From Pseudomonas sp. ANT_J12 (GTDB lineage: Bacteria; Pseudomonadota; Gammaproteobacteria; Pseudomonadales; Pseudomonadaceae): 64,000 bases of DNA. Below the pieces are notes generated by a model, which had not been told where the DNA came from, searched no databases, and saw only the letters and a program-made list of their open reading frames with translations. Both the position numbers and the translations under genes were made by a program. Shown here piece after piece: positions 25,909 to 34,146 of this stretch. Numbering within the stretch: the stretch's first letter is position 1; every line of letters starts with the position of its first letter. The DNA lies in the NCBI RefSeq assembly GCF_008370045.1, contig NZ_VOBN01000004.1, positions 310,001 to 374,000 on the forward strand, written 5' to 3'.

Positions 25909-26865
25909 TCAGGAAACGCCCGCGCTCATCACGTCGAGGATGTTTTGCGCCGCTTCAGCGGCCGAACTTTTCAGGCTGTGTTGTTGCAACTGCGGGCTCA
26001 AGCCGTTCTGCGCGAGGCTATCAGCGCCGCCCTCCGCGCCTTTGCCACCGGCCATCCCCAGGCCCATTTCCAGGCCTTGCTTGAAGATGTCCATCGGGTT
26101 GCTGCTGCCCAACAGTTGCGACAGATCGTTGGATTGGCCGCCCGAGGACGCATCGTTGGCCGACGGTTCCTGTTGCGGGCTGCCCAGACCGCCATTGCCC
26201 TGGGACGCTTGCGAGCCCTGGGCGCCACCGGCACCCATCTGCTGGGAAATCTGCTCCAGCGCCGCGCGGAATTTCGAGGTTTCACCCTTGTCGAGGAAGT
26301 TGTCCTTGCCACCGCCCTCGTCGAGTTCCTTGCTCCAGGACCCGGAATCCGGCGCACCGAACTCGGCCTTGTTCTGGTCCATGAAATTGGCGACCTGTTG
26401 CAGGATCGGCTTGTCGGCCTGGGAAAAAGTCGAGCCTTCACCCTTGTCGGTCAGCGCATTGTCCAGCGATGACTTGCCCAGACCTTGCAGGGTCTTGGAC
26501 ATCAAATCCTGCCCGCCCTGGCCCTGGCCCTTGCCACCAATGCCGGCATCCGCCGAGGCGCCGAAATTGCTGCCCAGTTTGTCCTTGATCAGATCGCCCA
26601 ACGCTTTCTTGACGGCGTTCTCTTCACCGCCCTTCCCCCCGGCCAAGGCCATGAACGGGTTCTCTTTTTTAAGTTGTTGTTCAACCATCTTGCCCAAGGG
26701 CGAATCGGTATTGAGGTGGCCGCCAGACATCAGCGAACTGCTTAACTTGTCGACCACCCCTTTCATGGAATTAAGTGATTCGGAGGCCACGGAAGTTAGG
26801 GTCGCCGGAAGAGCGCCGCCCATTTTCAGAAGCGAACTGGCACCTGCTGCTAGAGGATTTAACAT
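25909..26865 (-). CDS. hrpZ: HrpZ, harpin
   Basis: This 318-residue protein has no cysteine, is Gly/Gln/Ser-rich and lies directly after the pilin gene. Glycine-rich low-complexity blocks occupy about 140-170 and 220-260 (for example QQMGAGGAQGSQAS). The harpin-like segment QILQQVANFMDQNKAEFG lies in the middle, and the C-terminal region has MDIFKQGLEMGLGM. Harpins are secreted helper proteins that bind lipids and can trigger plant defence. A stem-loop between hrpA and hrpZ probably lowers its expression relative to the pilin. Confidence 0.91.
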   Translation of the reverse strand: MLNPLAAGASSLLKMGGALPATLTSVASESLNSMKGVVDKLSSSLMSGGHLNTDSPLGKMVEQQLKKENPFMALAGGKGGEENAVKKALGDLIKDKLGSNFGASADAGIGGKGQGQGGQDLMSKTLQGLGKSSLDNALTDKGEGSTFSQADKPILQQVANFMDQNKAEFGAPDSGSWSKELDEGGGKDNFLDKGETSKFRAALEQISQQMGAGGAQGSQASQGNGGLGSPQQEPSANDASSGGQSNDLSQLLGSSNPMDIFKQGLEMGLGMAGGKGAEGGADSLAQNGLSPQLQQHSLKSSAAEAAQNILDVMSAGVS

Positions 26866-26886
26866 GGAAGATTCTCGCTAACGATC

Positions 26887-26912
26887 AAAAGCCCTCTGCG
26901 CAAACAGAGGGC
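26887..26912 (-). terminator. Attenuator hairpin between hrpA and hrpZ
   Basis: Eight-base perfect arms (GCCCTCTG at 26891-26898 and CAGAGGGC at 26905-26912) with a six-base loop are followed on the minus strand by TTTT. It lies 10 bases after the hrpA stop and should partly end transcription so that pilin mRNA exceeds downstream message. Confidence 0.7.
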
Positions 26913-26922
26913 ATAGGGATGA

Positions 26923-27252
26923 TTAATAGCTGATGCCTTTCGCACTTTGTGCGACGTTGGAAATTTGCTTGTTGGACGCGTCCGTCTGAGCGGAACTGAT
27001 GGCCTGAAGTGTGTTGCGCTGTTCGGTTTGCATGGCCGCCTGGCCTTGCATGGTGATATTGCGGGCCGATTGCTCGTCCTGCATCTGCATCATTTTCATT
27101 TGTGCGTCGGCTGCTTTACCGCCGCCGGACATGTCGGCGGCTGCCGATTGGTTTTGTGCGTTGCCTTTAACCGAGTTCGCGGTCTCTTTAACTGAGTTGA
27201 AACCATTTACTGCAGTATTCGCAACGCCACCTACTCCACCCATACCAGCCAT
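26923..27252 (-). CDS. hrpA: HrpA, Hrp pilin (SctF)
   Basis: This 109-residue protein begins MAGMGGVGGVANTAVNGF. The N-terminal half is Gly/Ala/Asn/Ser-rich and the C-terminal half (50-109) is Gln/Met-rich and helical. The size, low-complexity N-terminus and helical C-terminus are typical of Hrp pilins, which assemble the long surface pilus. It is the first gene after its own hrp box and the GGAG site at ATG 27252. A longer frame starting at 27345 is rejected because it would include the hrp box. Confidence 0.92.
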   Translation of the reverse strand: MAGMGGVGGVANTAVNGFNSVKETANSVKGNAQNQSAAADMSGGGKAADAQMKMMQMQDEQSARNITMQGQAAMQTEQRNTLQAISSAQTDASNKQISNVAQSAKGISY

Positions 27253-27280
27253 AGTCTTAACTCCACAATGAACACCCGCA

Positions 27281-28264
27281 TCAGTGCGAGATATCCATGA
27301 GTGGAGCCGTGACGGATTTGGGTTCCACTTTTTTTTCCAGGGCATCGTGTTTGAGGAAGATATCCAGCGACTTGATGCGGTGATAAAGCGTGCGCCGGGG
27401 CACGCCCAATTCCATGCTCACCGCGTCGACGGACTGACCGTGGCGCTTGAGCGCCTCCTGGATCAGGATGCGTTCGATGACCCGCATCTGGGCCTTGAGG
27501 GTCTGGCTCTCCGGGTCTTCACCGGGACCGCCGCCGAGCAATGGAAAACCCAGCACGAAACGCTTGGCCGCCGACTTCAATTCACGAATGTTGCCGGGCC
27601 AGGAGTGGCTGAGCAGCACTTGGGTCAGCGCCGCGCCCAGCGCCTTGTGACCTCGCCCCAGGTCGCGGGCGGCGGCGTTGGAAAATTGGGAAAACAGCGG
27701 AATGATCTGGTCGCGACGTTCGCGCAATGCCGGCAACTGGATGGTCAGCACGTTGAGGCGAAAATACAGGTCGCGGCGAAACAGGCCTTGCTCGACCATT
27801 TCGTCCAGCGGCCGTTGGGCCGAGGCGATCACGCATAACTCCAGGGGAATGACCGTGGTCGAGCCGAGTCGCTCGATGGCCCGGACCTCCAGCACCCGCA
27901 GCAGTTTGGCCTGGAGATTGAGCGGCATGCTGTCGATCTCGTCGAGGTACAGCGTGCCGCCTTGCGCCGCTTCGATGTAGCCCATCCGCGAACGACTGGC
28001 CCCGGTGAACGCGCCGCTGACCACCCCGAACAACTCGCTTTCGGCCAGCGACTCCGGGATCGCCGCGCAATTCATCGCCACAAACCCGCCCTTGCGCTCC
28101 GACAACACGTGAATGCGTTGCGCCAGGGTGTCCTTGCCAGTGCCGGTTTCCCCCGACAGCAGCAGATCGATGCCCAGCGGCGAGGTGCTTTGCGCAATGA
28201 TTTTTATGTCGGGGAGGTCGTTATCGCAGTCAAGCTCACAATCAAAGTAATCGTACACACTCAT
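27281..28264 (-). CDS. hrpS: HrpR/S-type sigma-54 enhancer-binding protein
   Basis: This 327-residue AAA+ activator has no receiver domain. Walker A is GETGTGKDT (residues 38-46), the sigma-54 contact loop is GAFTGA near residue 85, and Walker B is GGTLYLDEID near 103-112. A C-terminal Fis-type helix-turn-helix ends in PRRTLYHRIKSLDI. It matches P. syringae HrpS and HrpR, which form a heteromer that activates hrpL. Only one such gene is present here, so it must act alone or with a partner elsewhere. The hrp box of hrpA lies inside its 3' coding end. No promoter was identified upstream. Confidence 0.93.
   Translation of the reverse strand: MSVYDYFDCELDCDNDLPDIKIIAQSTSPLGIDLLLSGETGTGKDTLAQRIHVLSERKGGFVAMNCAAIPESLAESELFGVVSGAFTGASRSRMGYIEAAQGGTLYLDEIDSMPLNLQAKLLRVLEVRAIERLGSTTVIPLELCVIASAQRPLDEMVEQGLFRRDLYFRLNVLTIQLPALRERRDQIIPLFSQFSNAAARDLGRGHKALGAALTQVLLSHSWPGNIRELKSAAKRFVLGFPLLGGGPGEDPESQTLKAQMRVIERILIQEALKRHGQSVDAVSMELGVPRRTLYHRIKSLDIFLKHDALEKKVEPKSVTAPLMDISH
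27298..27326 (-). promoter_or_regulatory. hrp box driving hrpA operon, inside the hrpS coding end
   Basis: The minus strand reads GGAACC (27326-27321), 16 bases, CCACTCA (27304-27298). It is an exact match, 45 bases before the hrpA start, and lies within codons of hrpS. Confidence 0.94.
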
Positions 28265-29051
28265 CTACGATCTCCAGATCGGTTTCCTTCAAGTTATGCC
28301 CCCGTCCATAGGCTCTGATCGTTGCCTTTGTACCGCTTGGTGACTTTAAGGGTTTATGACCCCTGCTATCGACCACGCAGCCAATTGCTTCCACGGGCGA
28401 CACTTCATCCCCGGCACAACTTGCCGAGCAAATAAATAAAGCAATTATTCTAATTATTGGAAGAGTACAAACAATTCAGCAAGTTACTGCAGGGCCGTCG
28501 TCAGAAGTTGACGACACCATTGAATAAGGCGCGATTATCCAACAACCGTTAATACAGTACTGACGCGTAGAGTAATGCGGGTGAAACCGGTTACAGCTGC
28601 ACTAATTTGGTGTTAAAGCACCCTAATGAAGCACAGCCAGATATCACCGACGCAGCAATACCAAACGAGCTTACTTAAACTTGATTTCAATGATCTGACG
28701 GATCATCAGCGTTGTTTGCCAATGAACAAAACCGCCGGTCTAATTTTCGGAAGTGAACATGAGCATACATTCGAAGTTATACATGTCAACTGTATTCTCA
28801 AAGTCTTGCTCCTCTGTACGAGTTCTTTTCTTCCTTGAGGAATTTCCGGCTCGAGGCCGATTTAAATCCCTCGGAAGAGAGACAAGCATTTCCCGGAAAG
28901 TTCCCGGTGAATGTTGATTCGATCAAAGTATCGATTTGCCACTGCGCCAATGTGTGACGCAACGCACGGTGATCGGCCCCCGGCCTGCTTACGTTGCCGA
29001 GTGATCGCGAGGCACAGGGAAAACTTTTTGAGTCTTACGCAAATTTTCGAT
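28265..29051. other. AT-rich intergenic region upstream of hrpS
   Basis: About 790 bases separate hrpS from the orphan hrp box. Roughly 28380-28860 is visibly AT-richer than the hrp genes. A 70-codon frame (28626-28838) has no recognisable family, signal or good ribosome-binding site, and I do not call it a gene. The stretch should hold the hrpS promoter, but I could not identify it. Confidence 0.5.
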
Positions 29052-29080
29052 GGAACCGAATGGCCTCGGTTGACCACTCA
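29052..29080 (+). promoter_or_regulatory. Orphan hrp box
   Basis: GGAACC (29052-29057), 16 bases, then CCACTCA (29074-29080) is an exact HrpL consensus match on the plus strand. No intact effector or machine gene follows. Downstream are a short hydrolase-like remnant and, 272 bases away, the DUF2790 gene. Confidence 0.85.
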
Positions 29081-29218
29081 GCGCCGCCCGCGCCCCGAGT
29101 GCTGGCGAAGATTTCGGGTGCGACCACCATCGAGCTGCCCTCGAGCCATTTGTCGCGGATGTCCCACTCGAAAGAAATCGCCGACTTGATCCTCGAAGCC
29201 TCCGGCCGCCAGCCGTAA
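29060..29218 (+). pseudogene. C-terminal remnant of an alpha/beta hydrolase
   Basis: The frame ending at 29218 reads ATTIELPSSHLSRMSH followed by SKEIADLILEASGRQP. This matches the end of many alpha/beta hydrolases, where the catalytic His sits in SSH followed by a final helix. Only about 45 residues are recognisable and the rest of the gene is absent. The recognisable part starts right after the orphan hrp box. It is not obviously derived from the hydrolase at 1966, whose C-terminus differs. Confidence 0.55.
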
Positions 29219-29351
29219 TCCCGGGCCGATTTGCATTACAACTTTGTCATTCAACTGTTGGTCGGCTGTCCGGATCGCCTCGTTAACCTGAGCTCACTGC
29301 CCAGCCAACTGACGGCAGCCACCTTCACCCGGATTCAGAGAGAGACTCATC

Positions 29352-29609
29352 ATGAAAATGTTAATCCTCGGTTTTGCCGCCCTCCTCGCCACCGGTTCGG
29401 CGTTTGCCGACACCCAGCCACAGGCCGCGGTGATTCATGACAAGACCGGTTTCTTCGTGCATATGGACGTCGCTAAAGTCCTGTCCACCACCGACATCTC
29501 ACAACAGTGCGGCATTATTCCTGCCCGACTGGACTACCTGGACCACAAAGGCCAGGAGCATGTACTGGATTACCAGGTGGAAGGGTCCGGTTGCACCAAT
29601 GACAATTGA
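29352..29609 (+). CDS. DUF2790 small periplasmic protein
   Basis: This 85-residue protein has a clear signal peptide, MKMLILGFAALLATGSAFA, cleaved after residue 19. The mature part of about 65 residues has two cysteines (CGIIPARLDYLDHKG and GSGC). This is the layout of DUF2790 proteins, which occur in many copies in Pseudomonas, often beside metal-responsive two-component systems. The function is unknown. It precedes the response regulator by 100 bases on the same strand. Confidence 0.82.
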   Translation: MKMLILGFAALLATGSAFADTQPQAAVIHDKTGFFVHMDVAKVLSTTDISQQCGIIPARLDYLDHKGQEHVLDYQVEGSGCTNDN

Positions 29610-29709
29610 GTGTGCGCGCCGACGATGTGTGGCCCGCGTCACGTGCAGATGATCGGGCTACACTGGCTCACGCCCTCCACGGCGCACTGACTCTTGATGG
29701 AAATCGACC

Positions 29710-30381
29710 ATGAATATCCTTGTCGTTGAAGACGAGCCCAAGGCCGGCAACTACCTGCTCAACGGTCTACAGGAACTCGGTTACTCGGTCAGCCTGGCGC
29801 GCAATGGCGTGGATGGCCTGCACCTGGCCCTGGAAACCTCGTTCGACGTCATCGTGCTGGACGTGATGATGCCGAAAATGGACGGCTGGGAAGTGCTGCG
29901 GCGCTTGCGCAAGGAAGCCGATACGCCGGTGCTGTTCCTCAGCGCCCGCGACGACATCGCCGACCGCATCAAGGGCCTGGAACTGGGTGCCGACGATTAC
30001 CTGATCAAACCGTTCTCCTTCGCCGAACTGGTGGCGCGCCTGCGCACCCTGACCCGTCGTGGCCCATCCCGGGAAGAAGAACAACTGCAAGTCGCCGACC
30101 TGCACATCGACGTGCTCAAGCGCCGCATCACCCGCGACGGCGTGCGGATCACCCTGACCAATAAAGAATTCGCCTTGCTGCACCTGTTCGCCACGCATCA
30201 GGGCCAAGTGCTGTCGCGCTCGCTGATTGCCTCGCGGGTGTGGGACATGAATTTCGACAGCGACACCAATGTGGTGGACGTCGCCGTGCGGCGGCTGCGC
30301 TTGAAAGTCGACGACCCGTTCCAGCTCAAGCTGATCCACAGCGTGCGCGGCATCGGCTATCGCTTCGATACGCAGCCATGA
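29710..30381 (+). CDS. OmpR-family response regulator, heavy-metal type (CopR/CusR-like)
   Basis: This 223-residue regulator has a receiver domain (1-115) with the acidic pocket near residue 8, phospho-acceptor Asp in [10 protein letters not shown] near residue 51, and Lys in [10 protein letters not shown] near 101. A winged-helix DNA-binding domain (125-220) ends in VRGIGYRF. The sequence type is that of copper and other heavy-metal regulators. It overlaps the kinase gene by four bases (ATGA), so the pair is co-translated. Confidence 0.92.
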   Translation: MNILVVEDEPKAGNYLLNGLQELGYSVSLARNGVDGLHLALETSFDVIVLDVMMPKMDGWEVLRRLRKEADTPVLFLSARDDIADRIKGLELGADDYLIKPFSFAELVARLRTLTRRGPSREEEQLQVADLHIDVLKRRITRDGVRITLTNKEFALLHLFATHQGQVLSRSLIASRVWDMNFDSDTNVVDVAVRRLRLKVDDPFQLKLIHSVRGIGYRFDTQP

Positions 30382-31781
30382 ACCGCCGAGCGCATTCCCT
30401 GACCCTGCGCCTGGCCTTGCTGTTTGCCTTGCTGGCGTTTGCCTCGGTCATCACGTTGGGCGTGTGTTTGTATCGCGAGCTGGAGCGCGAGTTGGTCCGG
30501 CGCGACGATGCGGCGCTGATCACTCGGGTGGATCAACTGCGCACGTTTCTGAATGACAGCAACACCCTCGACCTGATCAAGAGCAAACCCGCGTTGTTCC
30601 AGAACATGCTCGGCAACCGCGAGTCGGTGCTGATGATCGGTGCGGCCGGACAAAAACCGTTGCTGGTGGTCAATCCCGGCAACCTCGACTTGCCGAACCT
30701 GTCGCCCGTGACCATGGACCATCCGCTGGTCCTGGCCGACGTGCAGCACTTTTCCGGCGTGGACGGCGTGCCCTTCGCGGCGCTGGCGGCGACCATCGAC
30801 TCGGGCGACCTCGGCAGCCTGCAAGTCGTGGCCGGTCGACTGATGACCGAGCGCACCAGCGTGCTGGCCAACTACCGGTTGCGCGTGTACTTCCTGGCCG
30901 GCGTCGCCGCCCTATTGCTCGCGCTCTGCGGCTATTTGCTGCTGTATCGCGGGCTGCTGCCCCTGCGTCGCCTGGCCAGACACGCCCATGGCATCGGCGT
31001 CGGCAACCTCACCGAACGCCTCGACAGCCACGGCGCGCCGCTGGAAGTGCTGCCGATGATCGACGCCTTCAACGGCGTGCTCGACCGCCTCGCCAAAGGC
31101 TTTATCCAGCTCGGCCAGGTCTCCACCGACATGGCCCACGAACTGCGCACCCCGATCAACAACCTGCTCGGCGAAACCCAGGTCGCCCTCCAGCAAAACC
31201 GCAGCGTCGAAGCCTACCAACAACTGCTCGCCTCCAACGTCGAAGAACTCGAACGCCTGGCGCGCATGCTCGACAACATGCTGTTCCTGGCCCGAACCGA
31301 CCCGGCCAGTGCCCTGCGCCAACGCCAGGAACTGGACGCGGCAGATGAGATGGAGCGCATGGCGGATTACTTTGAAGGACTGGCGGCGGACGCCGGGATC
31401 AGCATCAACGCCCACGGTAGCGGCGTGATCTGGGCCGAACCGATGTTGTTGCGGCGAGCGCTGGCCAACCTGTGTTCCAACGCCATCAAATATGGCGCGC
31501 CGGATTCGGAATTGGTGGTGAGTGCGACGCCTTCTGCTGATGGGATCAGCCTGCGGGTGAGCAACCACGGCACGACCATTGCGGCCGAGCATCTGCCGAA
31601 GCTGTTTGATCGGTTTTATCGGGTGGATGAGTCGCGGGAACGATCGGCGCAATCGAATGGGTTGGGGTTGTCGATTGTGGCGACGATCATGCAGTTGCAT
31701 AACGGGCGGTATGGCGTCACCAGTGAGGGTGGGGTGACGTGTTTTGAGTTGTTTTTTCCGGGGCGGGTGTTGGAGGGATGA
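30378..31781 (+). CDS. Heavy-metal-type sensor histidine kinase
   Basis: This 467-residue kinase has membrane helices at about 12-32 and 175-195 around a periplasmic sensor of about 140 residues. A HAMP domain follows near 195-245, then the H-box [15 protein letters not shown] near 255 and ATPase motifs (N-box [11 protein letters not shown]-box SNGLGLSIV). This is the CopS/CusS/IrlS plan. The periplasmic domain has no cysteine or histidine cluster that would reveal the metal. It is followed by a strong hairpin. Confidence 0.9.
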   Translation: MNRRAHSLTLRLALLFALLAFASVITLGVCLYRELERELVRRDDAALITRVDQLRTFLNDSNTLDLIKSKPALFQNMLGNRESVLMIGAAGQKPLLVVNPGNLDLPNLSPVTMDHPLVLADVQHFSGVDGVPFAALAATIDSGDLGSLQVVAGRLMTERTSVLANYRLRVYFLAGVAALLLALCGYLLLYRGLLPLRRLARHAHGIGVGNLTERLDSHGAPLEVLPMIDAFNGVLDRLAKGFIQLGQVSTDMAHELRTPINNLLGETQVALQQNRSVEAYQQLLASNVEELERLARMLDNMLFLARTDPASALRQRQELDAADEMERMADYFEGLAADAGISINAHGSGVIWAEPMLLRRALANLCSNAIKYGAPDSELVVSATPSADGISLRVSNHGTTIAAEHLPKLFDRFYRVDESRERSAQSNGLGLSIVATIMQLHNGRYGVTSEGGVTCFELFFPGRVLEG

Positions 31782-31800
31782 TCCTTGCCGCGCTGATGAA

Positions 31801-31827
31801 GTAACGAGGGGGCAATCCCCTCGTTAC
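31801..31827. terminator. Bidirectional terminator hairpin
   Basis: Eleven-base perfect arms (GTAACGAGGGG and CCCCTCGTTAC) enclose a five-base loop, between the convergent kinase and DUF6124 genes. There is no long T-run on either side, but the stem is strong. Confidence 0.6.
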
Positions 31828-31839
31828 CGTGCCTGATGA

Positions 31840-32208
31840 CTATCCAGGCTTGTGGTTATCCAGTACGCGGTTGACCGCCAACTCACCCATCAGAATCACA
31901 CGGGCCAGCACCAGCATCGTATGACGTCGCGGGTTGTCCGCCAGGTCGGCGAGATCGTTAACCATCTCGCGGGCTTGTGCGAACGATTCGCTGGCCTCGA
32001 GGAGCAACGTTTCGTCATCCACCGCTGCGTCGATGGTGAAGATGGTGCTGCGCTTGCGGGGCGGTATCGGCTCTTTCGTCGCCCCGGGGTTGAGGTAGAA
32101 GTTGAGTGCGCGGTCGGCCGCCAGTTTCATTTTCTTGGGATCAAGATCGAAAGAGGCGTCGTAGGGTACTGGATTGGTGTGCGGGGGATTCGGCGTTACT
32201 TTGAACAT
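31840..32208 (-). CDS. DUF6124-like protein
   Basis: This 122-residue cytosolic protein begins MFKVTPNPPHTNPV, has a KLAADRALNFYLNP segment and a C-terminal helix with ANARRHTMLVL-like text before LMGELAVNRVLD. This corresponds to the DUF6124 family of small Pseudomonas proteins, often present in several copies and of unknown function. It is alone on the minus strand, convergent with the kinase gene. Confidence 0.7.
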   Translation of the reverse strand: MFKVTPNPPHTNPVPYDASFDLDPKKMKLAADRALNFYLNPGATKEPIPPRKRSTIFTIDAAVDDETLLLEASESFAQAREMVNDLADLADNPRRHTMLVLARVILMGELAVNRVLDNHKPG

Positions 32209-32583
32209 GTCTTAGCTCTCTAATTAGAGCTGTATCCCGTTCGCGACTAAACGAAAGGGAGGCAGCTGTGCACAGGTTAGTCGACCGATGAGCTAAGAAA
32301 TCGGCGCACCCGAGGGTGCCCTGCGCACAGCTACCATCAAGTGCAGGCTGGGACACCTGACTGATTGGCACTTATGCGACTTAGCTACGACGGGCGACTA
32401 AACCCGACCACTGATGAGCAGTGGCAGGTAAACGATAGAGCCCTGGTCCAAGAGGCACAAGCCGGCGGATTCTGGCGCACGCGTAGGTAAAGGCGCAAGG
32501 ATTTGTAGTCTTCAGGACGTTACACAGGGTGTCTTTAAACAATCCGTTTTCAACGGCTAAACACACCTCAAGAATCAGAGTCG
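32209..32583. other. Intergenic region before the lysozyme remnant
   Basis: These 375 bases contain no supportable gene. I looked here in three forward frames for the missing N-terminus of the lysozyme, with its catalytic Glu, and did not find it. The short open frames present have no family resemblance. Confidence 0.5.
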
Positions 32584-33099
32584 ATGCATCCGGGGGCCGG
32601 TCATGGCGGAACGATCACCGCGTCCGGCAGGTATCAAATTACAAAACCCACATGGAAACTACAGTGTATTGAAGCAATGGGTTTATCTGACTTTACACCC
32701 CATACTCAGGACCTGACTGCCGTTGAGATTCTTCGCATTGTTCATGCAATAGATCCACTCGTAGAGGGTGATTTCGAAACTGCAACACGCAAAGTCGCTG
32801 GGCGAAGGGAAGCGTTGCCATTGGGCCCAGGCCAAGCCAACCGTCCACTGAACGGACATCCTTCCGGCCAACTGTATATGCCGTATGACGAAGTTGTAAC
32901 CACCTACAAAAAATTTGGCGGCACTACAAATGAAACCACATCATTTTATTTGCATCTTCCTGTGTTGCGTAAGCTTCTATGCAAACGCAACGGATGTACC
33001 CATCACAAAGGGAATGCTTTTTTTAAGTGCACGAAAAGCGTTGATAAAACACGGCTGGAAACCCTATATAACAAACGAGACAGAACTGATTGGCACTGA
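32584..33099 (+). pseudogene. Truncated phage-type lysozyme (lambda R-like) remnant
   Basis: The first 115 residues resemble the middle and end of lambda endolysin-type muramidases: ASGRYQITKPTW, GLSDFTPHTQDLTAVE, an AIDPLVEGDFETA helix and a final YKKFGGTT. The N-terminal region that carries the catalytic Glu in lambda R is missing, and an in-frame stop lies about 45 bases upstream of the first ATG. After residue 118 the frame continues about 50 residues across the start of the next gene, where family members end, suggesting a lost stop or frameshift. It was probably an antibacterial toxin or prophage lysozyme. Base composition is AT-richer than the flanks. Confidence 0.62.
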
Positions 33100-33613
33100 A
33101 GTCTTACTTAAAAGAAGAGGTATTGTAGAAATAGAACGATGCACCGAAGGAGTTAAATATTGCGAGTTCAACTACAAGAGAAACAATAAATGCCTGGTCG
33201 TTTCAACTACAGGTGAAGAAATAAAAGACTTAGTCATAAATAACTGGGGCTTCAAATGCCCAGCGGATGGCTCGCAAGCCGTGAACGACATACGCGGGCC
33301 GGCCGGCATAGCCGTCGACGAGCCATTGGTCGAGGCTAGGACCAAGCTCGTCAAACAAGGGTGGAAGCCTACACGGATGCATGCCAATGGCTATGAATAT
33401 AGCGGCACGGAGCGGGAGCTCGCTGCACGCAAGTTCTTTGAGGTAGATGTCTGTTCTTTTGATAGCTCGCGCTGCATCTTGTTCTACTCAAAGAGCGGCG
33501 CCTGCTTGCGCGTCGACACCATTGGGGAGCAGTTCAATAACATGAGAGTTACGCGATGGGCCAATGAGTGTCCTGACGCGCCTCCAAGACCAAGCAGGGG
33601 CGGCATGGAATAG
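32930..33613 (+). CDS. Secreted two-domain repeat protein, putative lysozyme immunity protein
   Basis: This 227-residue protein has a signal peptide ending FYANA (residue 20), so it is periplasmic. The mature part is two copies of one domain, about 27-112 and 125-212. Each has an (A)LIKHGWKP-like opening, four cysteines, and a closing NNWGFKCP or TRWANECP. No database family could be assigned. Its position directly after a lysozyme remnant and its export suggest a periplasmic inhibitor, by analogy with type VI effector-immunity pairs; this is inference. ATG at 32930 overlaps the toxin frame. Codons are AT-rich in the first half. Confidence 0.72.
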   Translation: MKPHHFICIFLCCVSFYANATDVPITKGMLFLSARKALIKHGWKPYITNETELIGTEVLLKRRGIVEIERCTEGVKYCEFNYKRNNKCLVVSTTGEEIKDLVINNWGFKCPADGSQAVNDIRGPAGIAVDEPLVEARTKLVKQGWKPTRMHANGYEYSGTERELAARKFFEVDVCSFDSSRCILFYSKSGACLRVDTIGEQFNNMRVTRWANECPDAPPRPSRGGME

Positions 33614-33700
33614 CGACCGACGATCATGAGCGAGAAATTTGGTGGAACCACGAAATGAAACTAAAAAATATTGCTTCCATCATTCTTTGTGGCGTTAGTA

Positions 33701-33758
33701 AAAAAAGGTGACGGATTTATTTAGGAAGCCTATGAAAAAATAGATCCGTCATCTTTTT
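33701..33758. repeat. Inverted repeat element, copy 1
   Basis: An imperfect palindrome has arms GTGACGGATTTATTT and AAATAGATCCGTCAT around a 17-base spacer, with A-runs and T-runs outside. It could act as a terminator for 32930-33613. The same element recurs at 34076-34131. Confidence 0.7.
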
Positions 33759-33794
33759 GCATATTTATATCCGGCAGCAGCTCTCCACCGTACA

Positions 33795-33968
33795 TCACCC
33801 TTTCTTACCTGGTATCGCATTGCCCCGGTCGCCGCCTGAGGGGTTGGGCGTTGTACTTGGCCAATTACCACCTGGCCCAGGATGACTCGAAGGTCCGCGA
33901 GAGCCGCTGGATCCTTTGCTCGGTCCACTGGAGTTACTTGAACTTTTACCACCTCCACTTTTGGGCAT
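33795..33968 (-). CDS. 57-residue Gly/Ser/Pro-rich small protein
   Basis: This short frame begins MPKSGGGKSSSNSSGPSKGS, continues with a GGNWPSTTPNPSGG motif and ends GNAIPGKKG. It has no signal peptide or hydrophobic segment, is basic, and is likely disordered. A GGAG ribosome-binding site lies eight bases before ATG at 33968, supporting translation. I recall similar small proteins with a WPSTT-NPSGG core in Pseudomonas near toxin-type loci, but no function is known. It lies between two copies of one inverted repeat and next to a DUF3592 gene on the same strand. Confidence 0.6.
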   Translation of the reverse strand: MPKSGGGKSSSNSSGPSKGSSGSRGPSSHPGPGGNWPSTTPNPSGGDRGNAIPGKKG

Positions 33969-34075
33969 GATGATCTCCGGAGTAAGGAACTACCCCTCAA
34001 GAGTAGGCTATCGCGAACATGTGCTCACACTCCGCCTGTCCAGATTTCCCATCTCAACGAATCACACCAACCGCA

Positions 34076-34131
34076 AAAAGGTGACGGATTTATTTAACGA
34101 CGCACCTACGAAAAATAGATCCGTCACCCTT
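34076..34131. repeat. Inverted repeat element, copy 2
   Basis: Arms GTGACGGATTTATTT and AAATAGATCCGTCAC surround an 18-base spacer. It is in the same orientation as the copy at 33701-33758, and the two bracket the 57-residue gene. The spacers differ, so conservation is concentrated in the arms. Confidence 0.7.
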
Positions 34132-34146
34132 ATGGAGAAGAACCCG

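Noticed and set aside
28626..28838. 70-codon frame in the AT-rich gap upstream of hrpS
   Set aside because: No ribosome-binding site, signal peptide or family resemblance; open frames of this length occur by chance here.
29060..29218. Idea that the hydrolase remnant is a duplicate of the hydrolase at 1966-2676 and marks island borders
   Set aside because: The C-terminal segments differ around the catalytic His (SSHLSRMSH versus APHCLLQ), so they come from different hydrolase subfamilies.
33640..33680. GGAACC at 33645 as a further hrp box
   Set aside because: No CCAC element lies 15-17 bases downstream.
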